The notes below the pieces were generated by a model. That model made no database searches. It was not told the origin of the DNA and worked only from the letters and a program-made list of their open reading frames with translations. From positions 1-25,161 of the forward strand of contig UQSV01000025.1 in NCBI GenBank assembly GCA_900543875.1: a stretch of 25,161 nucleotides of DNA, written 5' to 3'. The translations under genes were made by a program, and so were the position numbers. Source of the stretch: an uncultured Coriobacteriaceae bacterium. Its GTDB lineage: Bacteria; Actinomycetota; Coriobacteriia; Coriobacteriales; Atopobiaceae. Below, in pieces: positions 18,726-25,161 of this stretch (position 1 is its first letter; each line of letters opens with the position of its first letter).

Positions 18726-20693
18726 CTACTGCTGCAGGGACTCTAGGCCGAGAAGCGCGGCACCAATGGCTCCGCACAGCTGCGAGCTGGGGTTTGTTGC
18801 CACGGGCGCCCCGAGCACGTCCTCGAGCGCGCGCACAACGCCCTCGTTTTGGGCCACGCCGCCGGTCATGAGGTAGGCGGGCTCGGCCTTGACGCGCCTC
18901 GCGAGCGCGGCCGTCTTGGTCGCCACGCTCATGTCGAGGCCGTGCACGATGTCGGCCACAGGCGTGTCGTCGGCCACGAGGGTGATGACCTCGCTCTCGG
19001 CAAAGACCGTGCACATGCTCGAGATCTTGACGTCGTGCTTCCACTCGAGGCCCACGCGGCAGAACTCGTCGAGCGTAAGCTCCATGGCACGGGCCGTGGC
19101 CTCGAGGAAGCGCCCGGTGCCGGCCGCGCACTTGTCGTTCATCACGAAGTTGGCGACGCCGCCCGCCTCGTCGAGGTGGATGACCTTGGAGTCCTGGCCG
19201 CCGATGTCGATGACGGTACGGGCCTCGGGCATGAGGTGGTGCGCGCCGCGGGCATGGCAGGTGATCTCGGTGATGGCGCAGTCCATGCCCTCGATGTTGT
19301 CGCGGCCGTAGCCGGTGGCGACGCGTAGGGTGAGGTCGTCGTTGGAGAGGCCCGCCTGCTTGAGCACCTCGTCGATGGCGCGGCGTGCGCCCGCGGAGGC
19401 CTTGGCGCCCGTGGGCACGATGACGCTCGCCACTATCTGGCCGTCGCCGTCCGCCACCACGGCGTCGGTCGAGGTGGAGCCCGAGTCGATGCCCAGCACG
19501 TAGATAGGGCCGTTGGCGGGCATCGTCACGCCCGTGGCGCCCGTCTCGGCCACGTCGTGGAGCGTCTCGTCGAACGCCTTGAGCCTCGTGCGCAGCTGGC
19601 CCGCGCTCTGGCGCGTGCCGTCGGTCTCGATCTTGAGCATGGGAACCTCGCTTGCCCGTGTGGCCTCGAGGTACTCGAAGCCGTAGTAGTCGCAGAACTT
19701 CATGGTGTGGTAGATGACGCCTTGCTGGCCCGGCGCGCCCACGAGCGCGGACCTCTCGGCCGCGTCTGCCATGCGCATACACGGCAGCTGATTGAGCAGG
19801 GCGTCCGCGTACCAGTCGAGAAAGGCGCCGAGGTCGTCGCGGGGTGCGGCGGGGGCGGCGTCGCGTGCGGTCGCGTCGCCCATGGCATCGCCTGCGTCCG
19901 CGCAGCCGTGGCAGGCGCTCGCCGGTGCGCGCACGAGCGAGGGCGGTGGGCTCGCCACCTGCCTGAATCCGGTGCAGGTGCCGTTCTCGACGTGGAGCGA
20001 CAGCTCGTCGCGGCAGGTGTCGATGAGCGACAGCGGCGCGTGGGCGCCCAGGAGGGTCACGCGCTCGTCGGTGCGGGGCACGGGCGCGTCAAAGCTCGCG
20101 CAGGCCCGGGCGATGTCGAACTCGCGGCCGCTCCAGGTGGCGAAGGCGTCGGCGAGAGCGCGCAGCTGCGCGCGGAAGCGGGCGACCTCGCGAGGCCCGC
20201 GCAGATGCGGCAGGGCGACGAGCCACAAAAAGTCGAGGCATCCCTCGTGCTTGAGGATATCGTAGGTGCGGCGCATGACGTCGCAGCAGCTCGTGAGCAC
20301 CATCGCGTGGACCTCGGGCTGGTGTGCGTAGGCCAGAAGCGACTTTCCGTAGCCGCACAGGTTGGGGTGGGCGAGCTCCTCGGCCACCTCAAAGCTCTCG
20401 GCCTCGAAGGTGCAGGGCCAGCAGCCCGCGCCAAAGCCGGCGAGCAGCTCGGCTGGCACGTACTTGCAGGGGTAGTGGACGGTGAGGTCGTCGGCGCCTG
20501 CCTCGGTGTCATTGGCGGCAACCGCCGCAGTGTCGGCGCCTGCCGCGGCGCTGGGTGCGGTTGTTGCGGCGCCGGGTGCGCTCGTCACGGCGCCGGTGCC
20601 CGTTGCGCCCGCCACGTTATTGCCGTTGCCGGCAGTGGCGGCCTGCCAGCGGCCCATCGTCGCCGCGCCGTCCCTCTCGAACTCGTCTGCCAT
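18726..20693 (-). CDS. 2-hydroxyacyl-CoA dehydratase-type subunit fused to its ATP-dependent activase
   Basis: The 655-residue protein has three parts. Residues 1-70 are an Ala/Thr/Gly-rich low-complexity segment. Residues 71-385 are an HgdB-like dehydratase subunit, with candidate cluster cysteines in YPCKYVPAELL (C76), NLCGYGKS (C113), TSCCD (C136/137) and IYHTMKFCDYYGFEYLEA (C334), then QLRTRLKAFDE. Residues 398-655 are a complete HgdC/BadF-type activase: GIDSGSTSTD (401-410), TGYGR, TEITCHARGAH, IDIGGQD (495-501), NDKCAAGTGRFLE (C522) and SSMCTVFAESE (C561). The last two cysteines bind the inter-subunit [4Fe-4S] cluster in known activases. In known systems the activase hydrolyses ATP to push one low-potential electron into the dehydratase, and is a separate dimeric protein. 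Here it is covalently joined. The ATG directly follows the stop of the partner gene (TAGATG). Confidence 0.88.
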   Translation of the reverse strand: MADEFERDGAATMGRWQAATAGNGNNVAGATGTGAVTSAPGAATTAPSAAAGADTAAVAANDTEAGADDLTVHYPCKYVPAELLAGFGAGCWPCTFEAESFEVAEELAHPNLCGYGKSLLAYAHQPEVHAMVLTSCCDVMRRTYDILKHEGCLDFLWLVALPHLRGPREVARFRAQLRALADAFATWSGREFDIARACASFDAPVPRTDERVTLLGAHAPLSLIDTCRDELSLHVENGTCTGFRQVASPPPSLVRAPASACHGCADAGDAMGDATARDAAPAAPRDDLGAFLDWYADALLNQLPCMRMADAAERSALVGAPGQQGVIYHTMKFCDYYGFEYLEATRASEVPMLKIETDGTRQSAGQLRTRLKAFDETLHDVAETGATGVTMPANGPIYVLGIDSGSTSTDAVVADGDGQIVASVIVPTGAKASAGARRAIDEVLKQAGLSNDDLTLRVATGYGRDNIEGMDCAITEITCHARGAHHLMPEARTVIDIGGQDSKVIHLDEAGGVANFVMNDKCAAGTGRFLEATARAMELTLDEFCRVGLEWKHDVKISSMCTVFAESEVITLVADDTPVADIVHGLDMSVATKTAALARRVKAEPAYLMTGGVAQNEGVVRALEDVLGAPVATNPSSQLCGAIGAALLGLESLQQ

Positions 20694-22061
20694 CTAGGCC
20701 ACCTCCCCGCGGCGCGCCTCGAGCATCTCGAGAAATGCGCCCATCCTCGTTGTGCTCTGACCCTCGGGGTTGTTGGAGCGGTGGCAACCGTCGCCGTCGA
20801 GCGTGAGCGTGGGAATGCCCGCCGCCTCGAGCTCGCGCTTCGCCAGCTGCGAGGCGCCCATCGTCTCCTTGCAGCCCCAGTGGCAGAACAGCACGACGCC
20901 GTCTGCGTCCGTGACCTCGGCCAGCGTGCGCAGCCGCTCGATGCGGCGGGTGGCAGGGCCGTTGAACGTGTTCTTGATGAGGCGCTCGGCCATCGCGAGC
21001 CAGGGGTCGCTCGCGTCGTGGTCCCAGGCGGGGCGCGTGGCGTCGTAGTGCCAGGTGCCACCCTTGCCCTCGCGCACGAGGCGCGCCAGGCTCGCCTGGT
21101 CAAAGCTCATGTCCGACGCCACAATCTGGGCGTGCGGGTTGGTGTCGATCATGGCCTGCAGCCCGGGCGAGAAGAACGGCGCGAGGTGGCCCCAGACGAG
21201 CGAGCTCCCCTCGAAGCGGCGGGCGTGCGCGAGGTCGTCGAGCATGCGCGTGGCCATCCGCTCGACGTCGCGCTCGCCCAGCGAGGGGTGCAGCGCAAGC
21301 GCCGTCTGCATCTCGAGGCCCATGTCGTTTGCGAGGTAGCGCCCGCGGCGGCGCGGCAGCGTGCGCACCATGGCGTCGAGCGTGACCTGGCTGCGAGCCA
21401 CGCGCTCGCGCAGCTGGTCCTCGTCGAGGGTGCGGCCAAAGGTCTGCTCGCAGGTGGCGGCGAGTTCGCGCAGCTGGTCGGCCACGTAGGCGCAGGCGTC
21501 CTCGTCATAGGAGTAGGGGACGTCGACGTAGACGTGCGGGCTGCCAAGCTCCTGGCCCGGCCAGCGGAAGGTGGTGTTGTTGGCGTCGCAGGCCACCGAG
21601 CAGTTGGCGATCAGGCGGGGAGCGGCGAGCACCTTGGTGGCCGCGGCTCCCAGCAGGACCTTGTGGAATGAGCAGTACGTCTCGGGCACGCCGCGCTGCT
21701 CGGCCTCCTCGACCAGGCCGTTCTCGGCATGGGTGGCACAGATGAAGTCCGCGAGGGCCTCGGCCACGAGCGGCCGCAGCCCCATGGCGTGGAAGATCTC
21801 TGTGGGCAGGAAGATGCTCGTGAGGACTGTCTCGCCGGGATGCTCGAGGGCGTTCGTAACGCTCTCGAGCGCCACGCGGGCGCCGACGCGCGCGCCCGAG
21901 AGCTGCGCGCGCTCGGGGAGGTGGCGCGTCTGGAAGCGCTTGGCCCTGAAGCCCGTGAGCAGCAGGTTTGCCGCCCGCTGCGGATTGGTGCCGTACTGTC
22001 TCTCGATGAGCGAACCAAACCGGTCAACGATTACGTTGGTCGTAAAGCCGCTTCCGTTCAC
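20694..22061 (-). CDS. 2-hydroxyacyl-CoA dehydratase family subunit
   Basis: The 455-residue product (GTG at 22061) belongs to the HgdA/HgdB/FldB family. Recognisable segments are SIFLPTEIFHAMGLRP, ETYCSFHKVLLGAAAT (C130), SVACDANNTT (C158), LFCHWGCKETMGASQLAK (C393, C397) and a terminal LTLDGDGCH...GQSTTRMGAFLEML. These cysteines fit an iron-sulfur centre shared with the fused partner encoded immediately downstream without a gap. Family members dehydrate 2-hydroxyacyl-CoA (glutaryl, isocaproyl, phenyllactyl, lactyl); other relatives are double-cubane-cluster reductases. Substrate unknown; no CoA-transferase or acyl-CoA dehydrogenase gene is visible nearby. I prefer GTG 22061 because GGGAGAGGGG precedes it; the ATG at 22097 has no ribosome-binding site and overlaps a -10-like TATCAT. 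Confidence 0.87.
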   Translation of the reverse strand: MNGSGFTTNVIVDRFGSLIERQYGTNPQRAANLLLTGFRAKRFQTRHLPERAQLSGARVGARVALESVTNALEHPGETVLTSIFLPTEIFHAMGLRPLVAEALADFICATHAENGLVEEAEQRGVPETYCSFHKVLLGAAATKVLAAPRLIANCSVACDANNTTFRWPGQELGSPHVYVDVPYSYDEDACAYVADQLRELAATCEQTFGRTLDEDQLRERVARSQVTLDAMVRTLPRRRGRYLANDMGLEMQTALALHPSLGERDVERMATRMLDDLAHARRFEGSSLVWGHLAPFFSPGLQAMIDTNPHAQIVASDMSFDQASLARLVREGKGGTWHYDATRPAWDHDASDPWLAMAERLIKNTFNGPATRRIERLRTLAEVTDADGVVLFCHWGCKETMGASQLAKRELEAAGIPTLTLDGDGCHRSNNPEGQSTTRMGAFLEMLEARRGEVA

Positions 22062-22095
22062 GTTGTCGCCCCTCTCCCTTGATTTGCAGCGATAC

Positions 22096-22101
22096 ATGAT
22101 A
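22096..22101 (-). promoter_or_regulatory. Candidate -10 box of the dehydratase operon
   Basis: Minus-strand TATCAT in CGCTATCATG lies 34 bases before the GTG start, the same box and spacing as upstream of the HAD gene at 11390. No -35 consensus is visible. Confidence 0.35.
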
Positions 22102-22230
22102 GCGCCCGCCGTTCGAATTGGTGGCCTTACATAATACTGCCCGCCCTCTCGGTGTGGAGGAGGCGGGCTGGTTGGCTACGAACACGATACGGTTGGGAGG
22201 GGGCGGGCGCGGAGCCGTCCCTGGCGCGGG

Positions 22231-22288
22231 CATGCTTCCACATGGGTGGGGCCACGCTTTCACATGGGGCAGCCGCACGCTTCCACAG
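22231..22288 (+). repeat. Three phased 22-23-bp direct repeats with TTYCACA cores
   Basis: CATGCTTCCACATGGG (22231), CACGCTTTCACATGGG (22253) and CACGCTTCCACAG (22276) are spaced 22 and 23 bases apart, close to two helical turns. The third runs into the CCTAGG repeat element. The cores share TCCACA/TTCACA with DnaA boxes but do not match the full box. Confidence 0.6.
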
Positions 22289-22355
22289 AATCCTAGGAAT
22301 GTGCGCTAAACTGCATTTAACGGATAACCATAACGGCATTTTCCTAGGATTCTGC
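22285..22355 (-). repeat. 71-bp CCTAGG-ended repeat element, copy B (inverted relative to copy A)
   Basis: CAGAATCCTAGGA on the left and TCCTAGGATTCTG on the right form a 13-bp terminal inverted repeat. Its reverse complement matches copy A at 60 of 71 positions without gaps, including the first 25 bases and the inner block TAAATGCAGTT. It lies 32 bp downstream of the peptidase stop codon. Confidence 0.8.
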
Positions 22356-22387
22356 AGTCTGAGGCGGGCCGGTGCTCGCGGCTTGGC

Positions 22388-25161
22388 CTAGCGCTCGAAG
22401 AGCTCGCAGACGTCGAGGTCAAGGCCGCTGGCCTCGATTTGGGTGCGGCCGCCAAAGACGCACATGCCGTGGGCGCCTTCGAGCTTGGAGAGGGGCTCGG
22501 CCAGGGCGCGCACGTCCTCGACCGTGGTCGCGAGCATCTGGGAGCGGATCTTGGCGCGCCAGCTGCCGTCGCGGCCCGAGAGGCGCGCGGCGTCGAGCCT
22601 GCGGCCCAGCGAGCGCGGCTTCACGGGCGCGTCCATGCCCGCGACGCCGGCCACGATGAAGCCCGTGAGCTCGGCGGGCGTGGGATCCCAGCTGGCAAGC
22701 CACTCGCTCGCGCGCTCGAAGCGGCCCGCCGTGGGGTCGACCGCCGGGTCGCGGTAGGAGTAGAACTGCAGCAGCGAGTCGGCCGTGCAACGGAAGCCGC
22801 AGCCGTAGGCGCCGCCCAGCACGCGGACCTCGTTCCACAGGTAGTCGTAGGACAGCGCTTGCGAGGCCACGCGCCACGCGCCGCTGAGCTCGGTGCCCAC
22901 GCTCAGGCCGTCCATGCCCTCGCCCACGAAGCAGACGTTGGCGGGCACGACGAAGGCCTCGGAGCGCACCTGCGGCATGGGCACGACGAGCCGGGGCGCA
23001 TCCGCCGCGGCGGCAAAGAGCCCCAGGTCGGATGCGTTGTCCCAGTAGGCGGCGAGGTCTGCCTCGGGTCCCGTGAAGCTCATCTCGCAGTTGTTCGCCG
23101 AGAAGATGCGGCGGCGCAGGTCGTCGAGCTTGGCCACGAGCGCGTCAGCGCGCTCGTCGAAGTGGTCGAGAAGATCGCGCAGGAAGCGGTAGAAGCCAAC
23201 GCCGCCCAGCATGTCGGACACCTCGGCGGAGGCGCGGAACTGCGCACCCACGCGAGCGAGTGCGGCGGCGTGGCCCGAGTCGACGAAGGCCTGCTCCATG
23301 CCCACGCGGCGCTGCTCGAGGATGTCGCGGATGCGGCGCGTGTCGGCGAGGTTCGTCTCGGCCCAGATCTCGCACGGGAGCTCGGCGAGCCAGCGGGCGT
23401 TCTCGGAAAGCGAGCTTGCTCCCACGACGAACTTGGGGCGGGCGCTCAGCGGGTCGTCGTCGGTGGAGTAGACCTCCGAGAAGAACGACAGGCCGCCCAG
23501 CTTGGCCTCGCAGATGGTGTCGAGCTCGTAGGCGCTGTGGCGCGCGGTGTCGAGCTTGCCGAGGAGGTTCGCGAGCACGCTCACGTAGGGCAGCTCGTTA
23601 TAGGAGACGTGGCCAAGGTCGAAGTACCAGTAGGCGTAGTCGATGCGGCGCGTGTCGATGAGGTGGTGGTAACAGGGGACGGGCGCGTCTGCCTGCACCG
23701 TCTTGGGGTCTGCCGCGGCCTCGCCGATGTCTGAGAGCGAGAGGTGCGGCAGCGTCGCGAGCGTCTCGGGCGTGTCGGGTGCGGCCTGCTCGGCGTGGAG
23801 CTCGGCGGCCTCGCGGGCAATGGCGGCGAGGTCGTCTTCGCTCAGGCCCTCGCGGACCTTTGCCAGGCGCTGGGCCTCCTCGGTGGCACCCTCGCTCGGG
23901 GTGGGCACGACCTCCACGCAGCAGCGGTGGGCGTTGTGGCAGACGGCCTCGTCGAGCAGGCACTCGAAGTAGCCGTCCCCAAGGCCGGCGCGGATCTGGG
24001 ACAGGGCGTCCTCGTAGCGCAGGTAGCTCGTGGCATCGTCGTCGCTGTAGAGCCAGCCGTTCATGGCCTGGATGGCCAGGCCCACGCCGTCGGGGTAACC
24101 AAAGTCGCCCTCGCGCAGGTTGAACTCGGCCTGGGCGAGCGATGCCTCGAGGTTGTCGGCCCCAAGGCCGTCTTCCACGAGCTTGGCGCACGTCTGCTCG
24201 ACGAGCTGCTCGAACTGCTCGGCCACGCCGGGCTTTGCCCCCTGGAGCTCGAAGATGAGGCAGGGCTGCAGGATGCCGTCGTAGAGGTAGCCCTGCACGT
24301 CGCTGCCGAGGTCGGCGTCGAGGATGGCACGCTTGAGCGGGGCCTCGTTGGAGCCCACGAGGGCATCTACCAGCACGTCTGCCGCGAGCACGCGCTCGCG
24401 CTGGCCCGCCGTGGCAAACACGTATGCCACGCCCACGCAGGCGTTGTCGGGCGTGGTGTCCATGGGCATGCGCACGAGACCGCCCTCGCGCGGCTCGCAC
24501 AGGGGCAGCTCGTTGGGGGAGCCAGCGGCCGGGCGGGCGGCGTCGAAGCGCTTGCCCAGGAAGGCGAGCTTCTCCTCGATGTCGAGGTTGCCGTAGAGGA
24601 CGGTGTAGGAGTTGGCGAGCTGGTAGTGGCGCGCGTGGGTGTCGAGGAACTCCTCGTAGGTGAGGGAGGGGATGGCCTTGGGGTCGCCGCCCGAGACCCA
24701 GCCGTAGGGGGTCTCGCCAAACAGCGCGCGCATCATGCCGCAGATGAGGATCTCCTCGGGGCTCGACAGTGCGCCCTTCATCTCGTTGTAGACGACGCCA
24801 TTGAGGGTGAGCTCGCCGCCCCTCTCGGCATCTTGAGTGCTGGTTGCATCGGCGGCCTGGGCGGCATCGGTGCCGGCGAGCTCGTAGTGCCAGCCCTCCT
24901 GCTCGAAGATGCGGCGGCGCTGGTAGATGGCGGGATGCAGCACCGCGTCGAGGTAGATGTCCATGAGGTTCTCGAGGTCGCGGTCGTTGGTGGAGGAGAC
25001 TGGGTACATGGTCTTGTCCGGGAACGTGAGGGCGTTGAGGAACGTCTGCATGGAGCTCTTGAGCAGGTGGACGAACGGCTCCTTGACCGGGAAGCGGCCC
25101 GAGCCGCACAGCACCGAGTGCTCGAGGATGTGGAAGACGCCCGTGTCGTTGGCGGGCGGCG
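22388..25161 (-). CDS. Zinc metallopeptidase of the M16C (PreP/falcilysin) family, 5-prime end cut by the window
   Basis: About 924 codons are visible and the frame is open through the right edge, so the gene starts outside the window; the ATG/GTG codons inside are not the true start. The inverted zinc motif HxxEH is seen as HILEH (25132-25118), followed by SVLCGSGRFPVKEPF and SSMQTFLNALTFPDKTMYPVSS, hallmarks of presequence-protease-like M16C enzymes. The third zinc ligand is the Glu of YNEMKG (near 24784). The family has two M16 halves forming a clam-shell that degrades peptides of about 10-65 residues; bacterial members are mostly cytoplasmic oligopeptidases. The whole family runs near 970-1000 residues, so only about 50-70 residues are missing. 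An Ala/Thr/Asp-rich insert of about 20 residues precedes the third ligand. The CCTAGG repeat element follows the stop. Confidence 0.95.
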   Translation of the reverse strand, partial: PPANDTGVFHILEHSVLCGSGRFPVKEPFVHLLKSSMQTFLNALTFPDKTMYPVSSTNDRDLENLMDIYLDAVLHPAIYQRRRIFEQEGWHYELAGTDAAQAADATSTQDAERGGELTLNGVVYNEMKGALSSPEEILICGMMRALFGETPYGWVSGGDPKAIPSLTYEEFLDTHARHYQLANSYTVLYGNLDIEEKLAFLGKRFDAARPAAGSPNELPLCEPREGGLVRMPMDTTPDNACVGVAYVFATAGQRERVLAADVLVDALVGSNEAPLKRAILDADLGSDVQGYLYDGILQPCLIFELQGAKPGVAEQFEQLVEQTCAKLVEDGLGADNLEASLAQAEFNLREGDFGYPDGVGLAIQAMNGWLYSDDDATSYLRYEDALSQIRAGLGDGYFECLLDEAVCHNAHRCCVEVVPTPSEGATEEAQRLAKVREGLSEDDLAAIAREAAELHAEQAAPDTPETLATLPHLSLSDIGEAAADPKTVQADAPVPCYHHLIDTRRIDYAYWYFDLGHVSYNELPYVSVLANLLGKLDTARHSAYELDTICEAKLGGLSFFSEVYSTDDDPLSARPKFVVGASSLSENARWLAELPCEIWAETNLADTRRIRDILEQRRVGMEQAFVDSGHAAALARVGAQFRASAEVSDMLGGVGFYRFLRDLLDHFDERADALVAKLDDLRRRIFSANNCEMSFTGPEADLAAYWDNASDLGLFAAAADAPRLVVPMPQVRSEAFVVPANVCFVGEGMDGLSVGTELSGAWRVASQALSYDYLWNEVRVLGGAYGCGFRCTADSLLQFYSYRDPAVDPTAGRFERASEWLASWDPTPAELTGFIVAGVAGMDAPVKPRSLGRRLDAARLSGRDGSWRAKIRSQMLATTVEDVRALAEPLSKLEGAHGMCVFGGRTQIEASGLDLDVCELFER

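Noticed and set aside
22231..22288. TTYCACA repeats considered as a replication origin or DnaA-box cluster
   Set aside because: The repeats lack the full nine-base DnaA box, there is no dnaA, dnaN or AT-rich unwinding region nearby, and the element is a short spacer between a peptidase and a dehydratase operon.

Overview
The window is about 25 kb of GC-rich bacterial chromosome, densely packed with short operons. Codon use, short Shine-Dalgarno-led starts (many GTG) and the gene content suggest an anaerobic or microaerophilic actinobacterium of the class Coriobacteriia (Olsenella/Atopobiaceae/Collinsella type). The relevant content is Nfn transhydrogenase, bifurcating-type EtfAB, a flavodiiron protein, a 2-hydroxyacyl-CoA dehydratase with its activase, and an M16C peptidase. 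This assignment is inferred from gene content, not from a marker gene.

Left part (1-6.9 kb): two redox modules face each other. On the plus strand an FAD-linked 2-hydroxyacid (lactate-type) dehydrogenase, etfB and a ferredoxin-fused etfA overlap by ATGA junctions. This is the gene set of the electron-confurcating Ldh-EtfAB complex. On the minus strand nfnA-nfnB encodes the NADH-dependent ferredoxin:NADP oxidoreductase. Together they could move electrons between lactate, NAD(H), NADP(H) and ferredoxin. A 720-bp gap follows, holding a G-rich skewed tract and two kinds of repeat.

Middle part (6.9-14 kb): the minus strand carries tRNA-Gln, glmU, prs and pth (cell-wall precursor, PRPP and translation housekeeping), and a HAD phosphatase. 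On the plus strand lies a remnant of a leucine operon: a Leu-rich leader peptide, an intact attenuator, and a leuA cut off after about 53 codons. Facing it on the minus strand are a 37-residue single-helix protein and an APC-family amino-acid permease with a clear promoter and a palindromic operator candidate.

Right part (14-25 kb): the plus strand carries a flavodiiron protein, an MFS transporter, a HAD phosphatase and a nitroreductase-like protein. The minus strand carries a two-gene 2-hydroxyacyl-CoA dehydratase-type system, in which one dehydratase subunit is fused to its own ATP-dependent activase, and a presequence-protease-like M16C metallopeptidase that runs off the right edge.

The intergenic DNA is unusually structured. 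It contains two inverted copies of a 71-bp element with CCTAGG-centred ends, a family of GGGACAG hairpins sitting directly after stop codons, a 145-bp foldable element bounded by 24-nt inverted repeats, a 65-bp tandem duplication, and phased 22-23-bp repeats. There is no CRISPR array, no transposase, no rRNA and no prophage.
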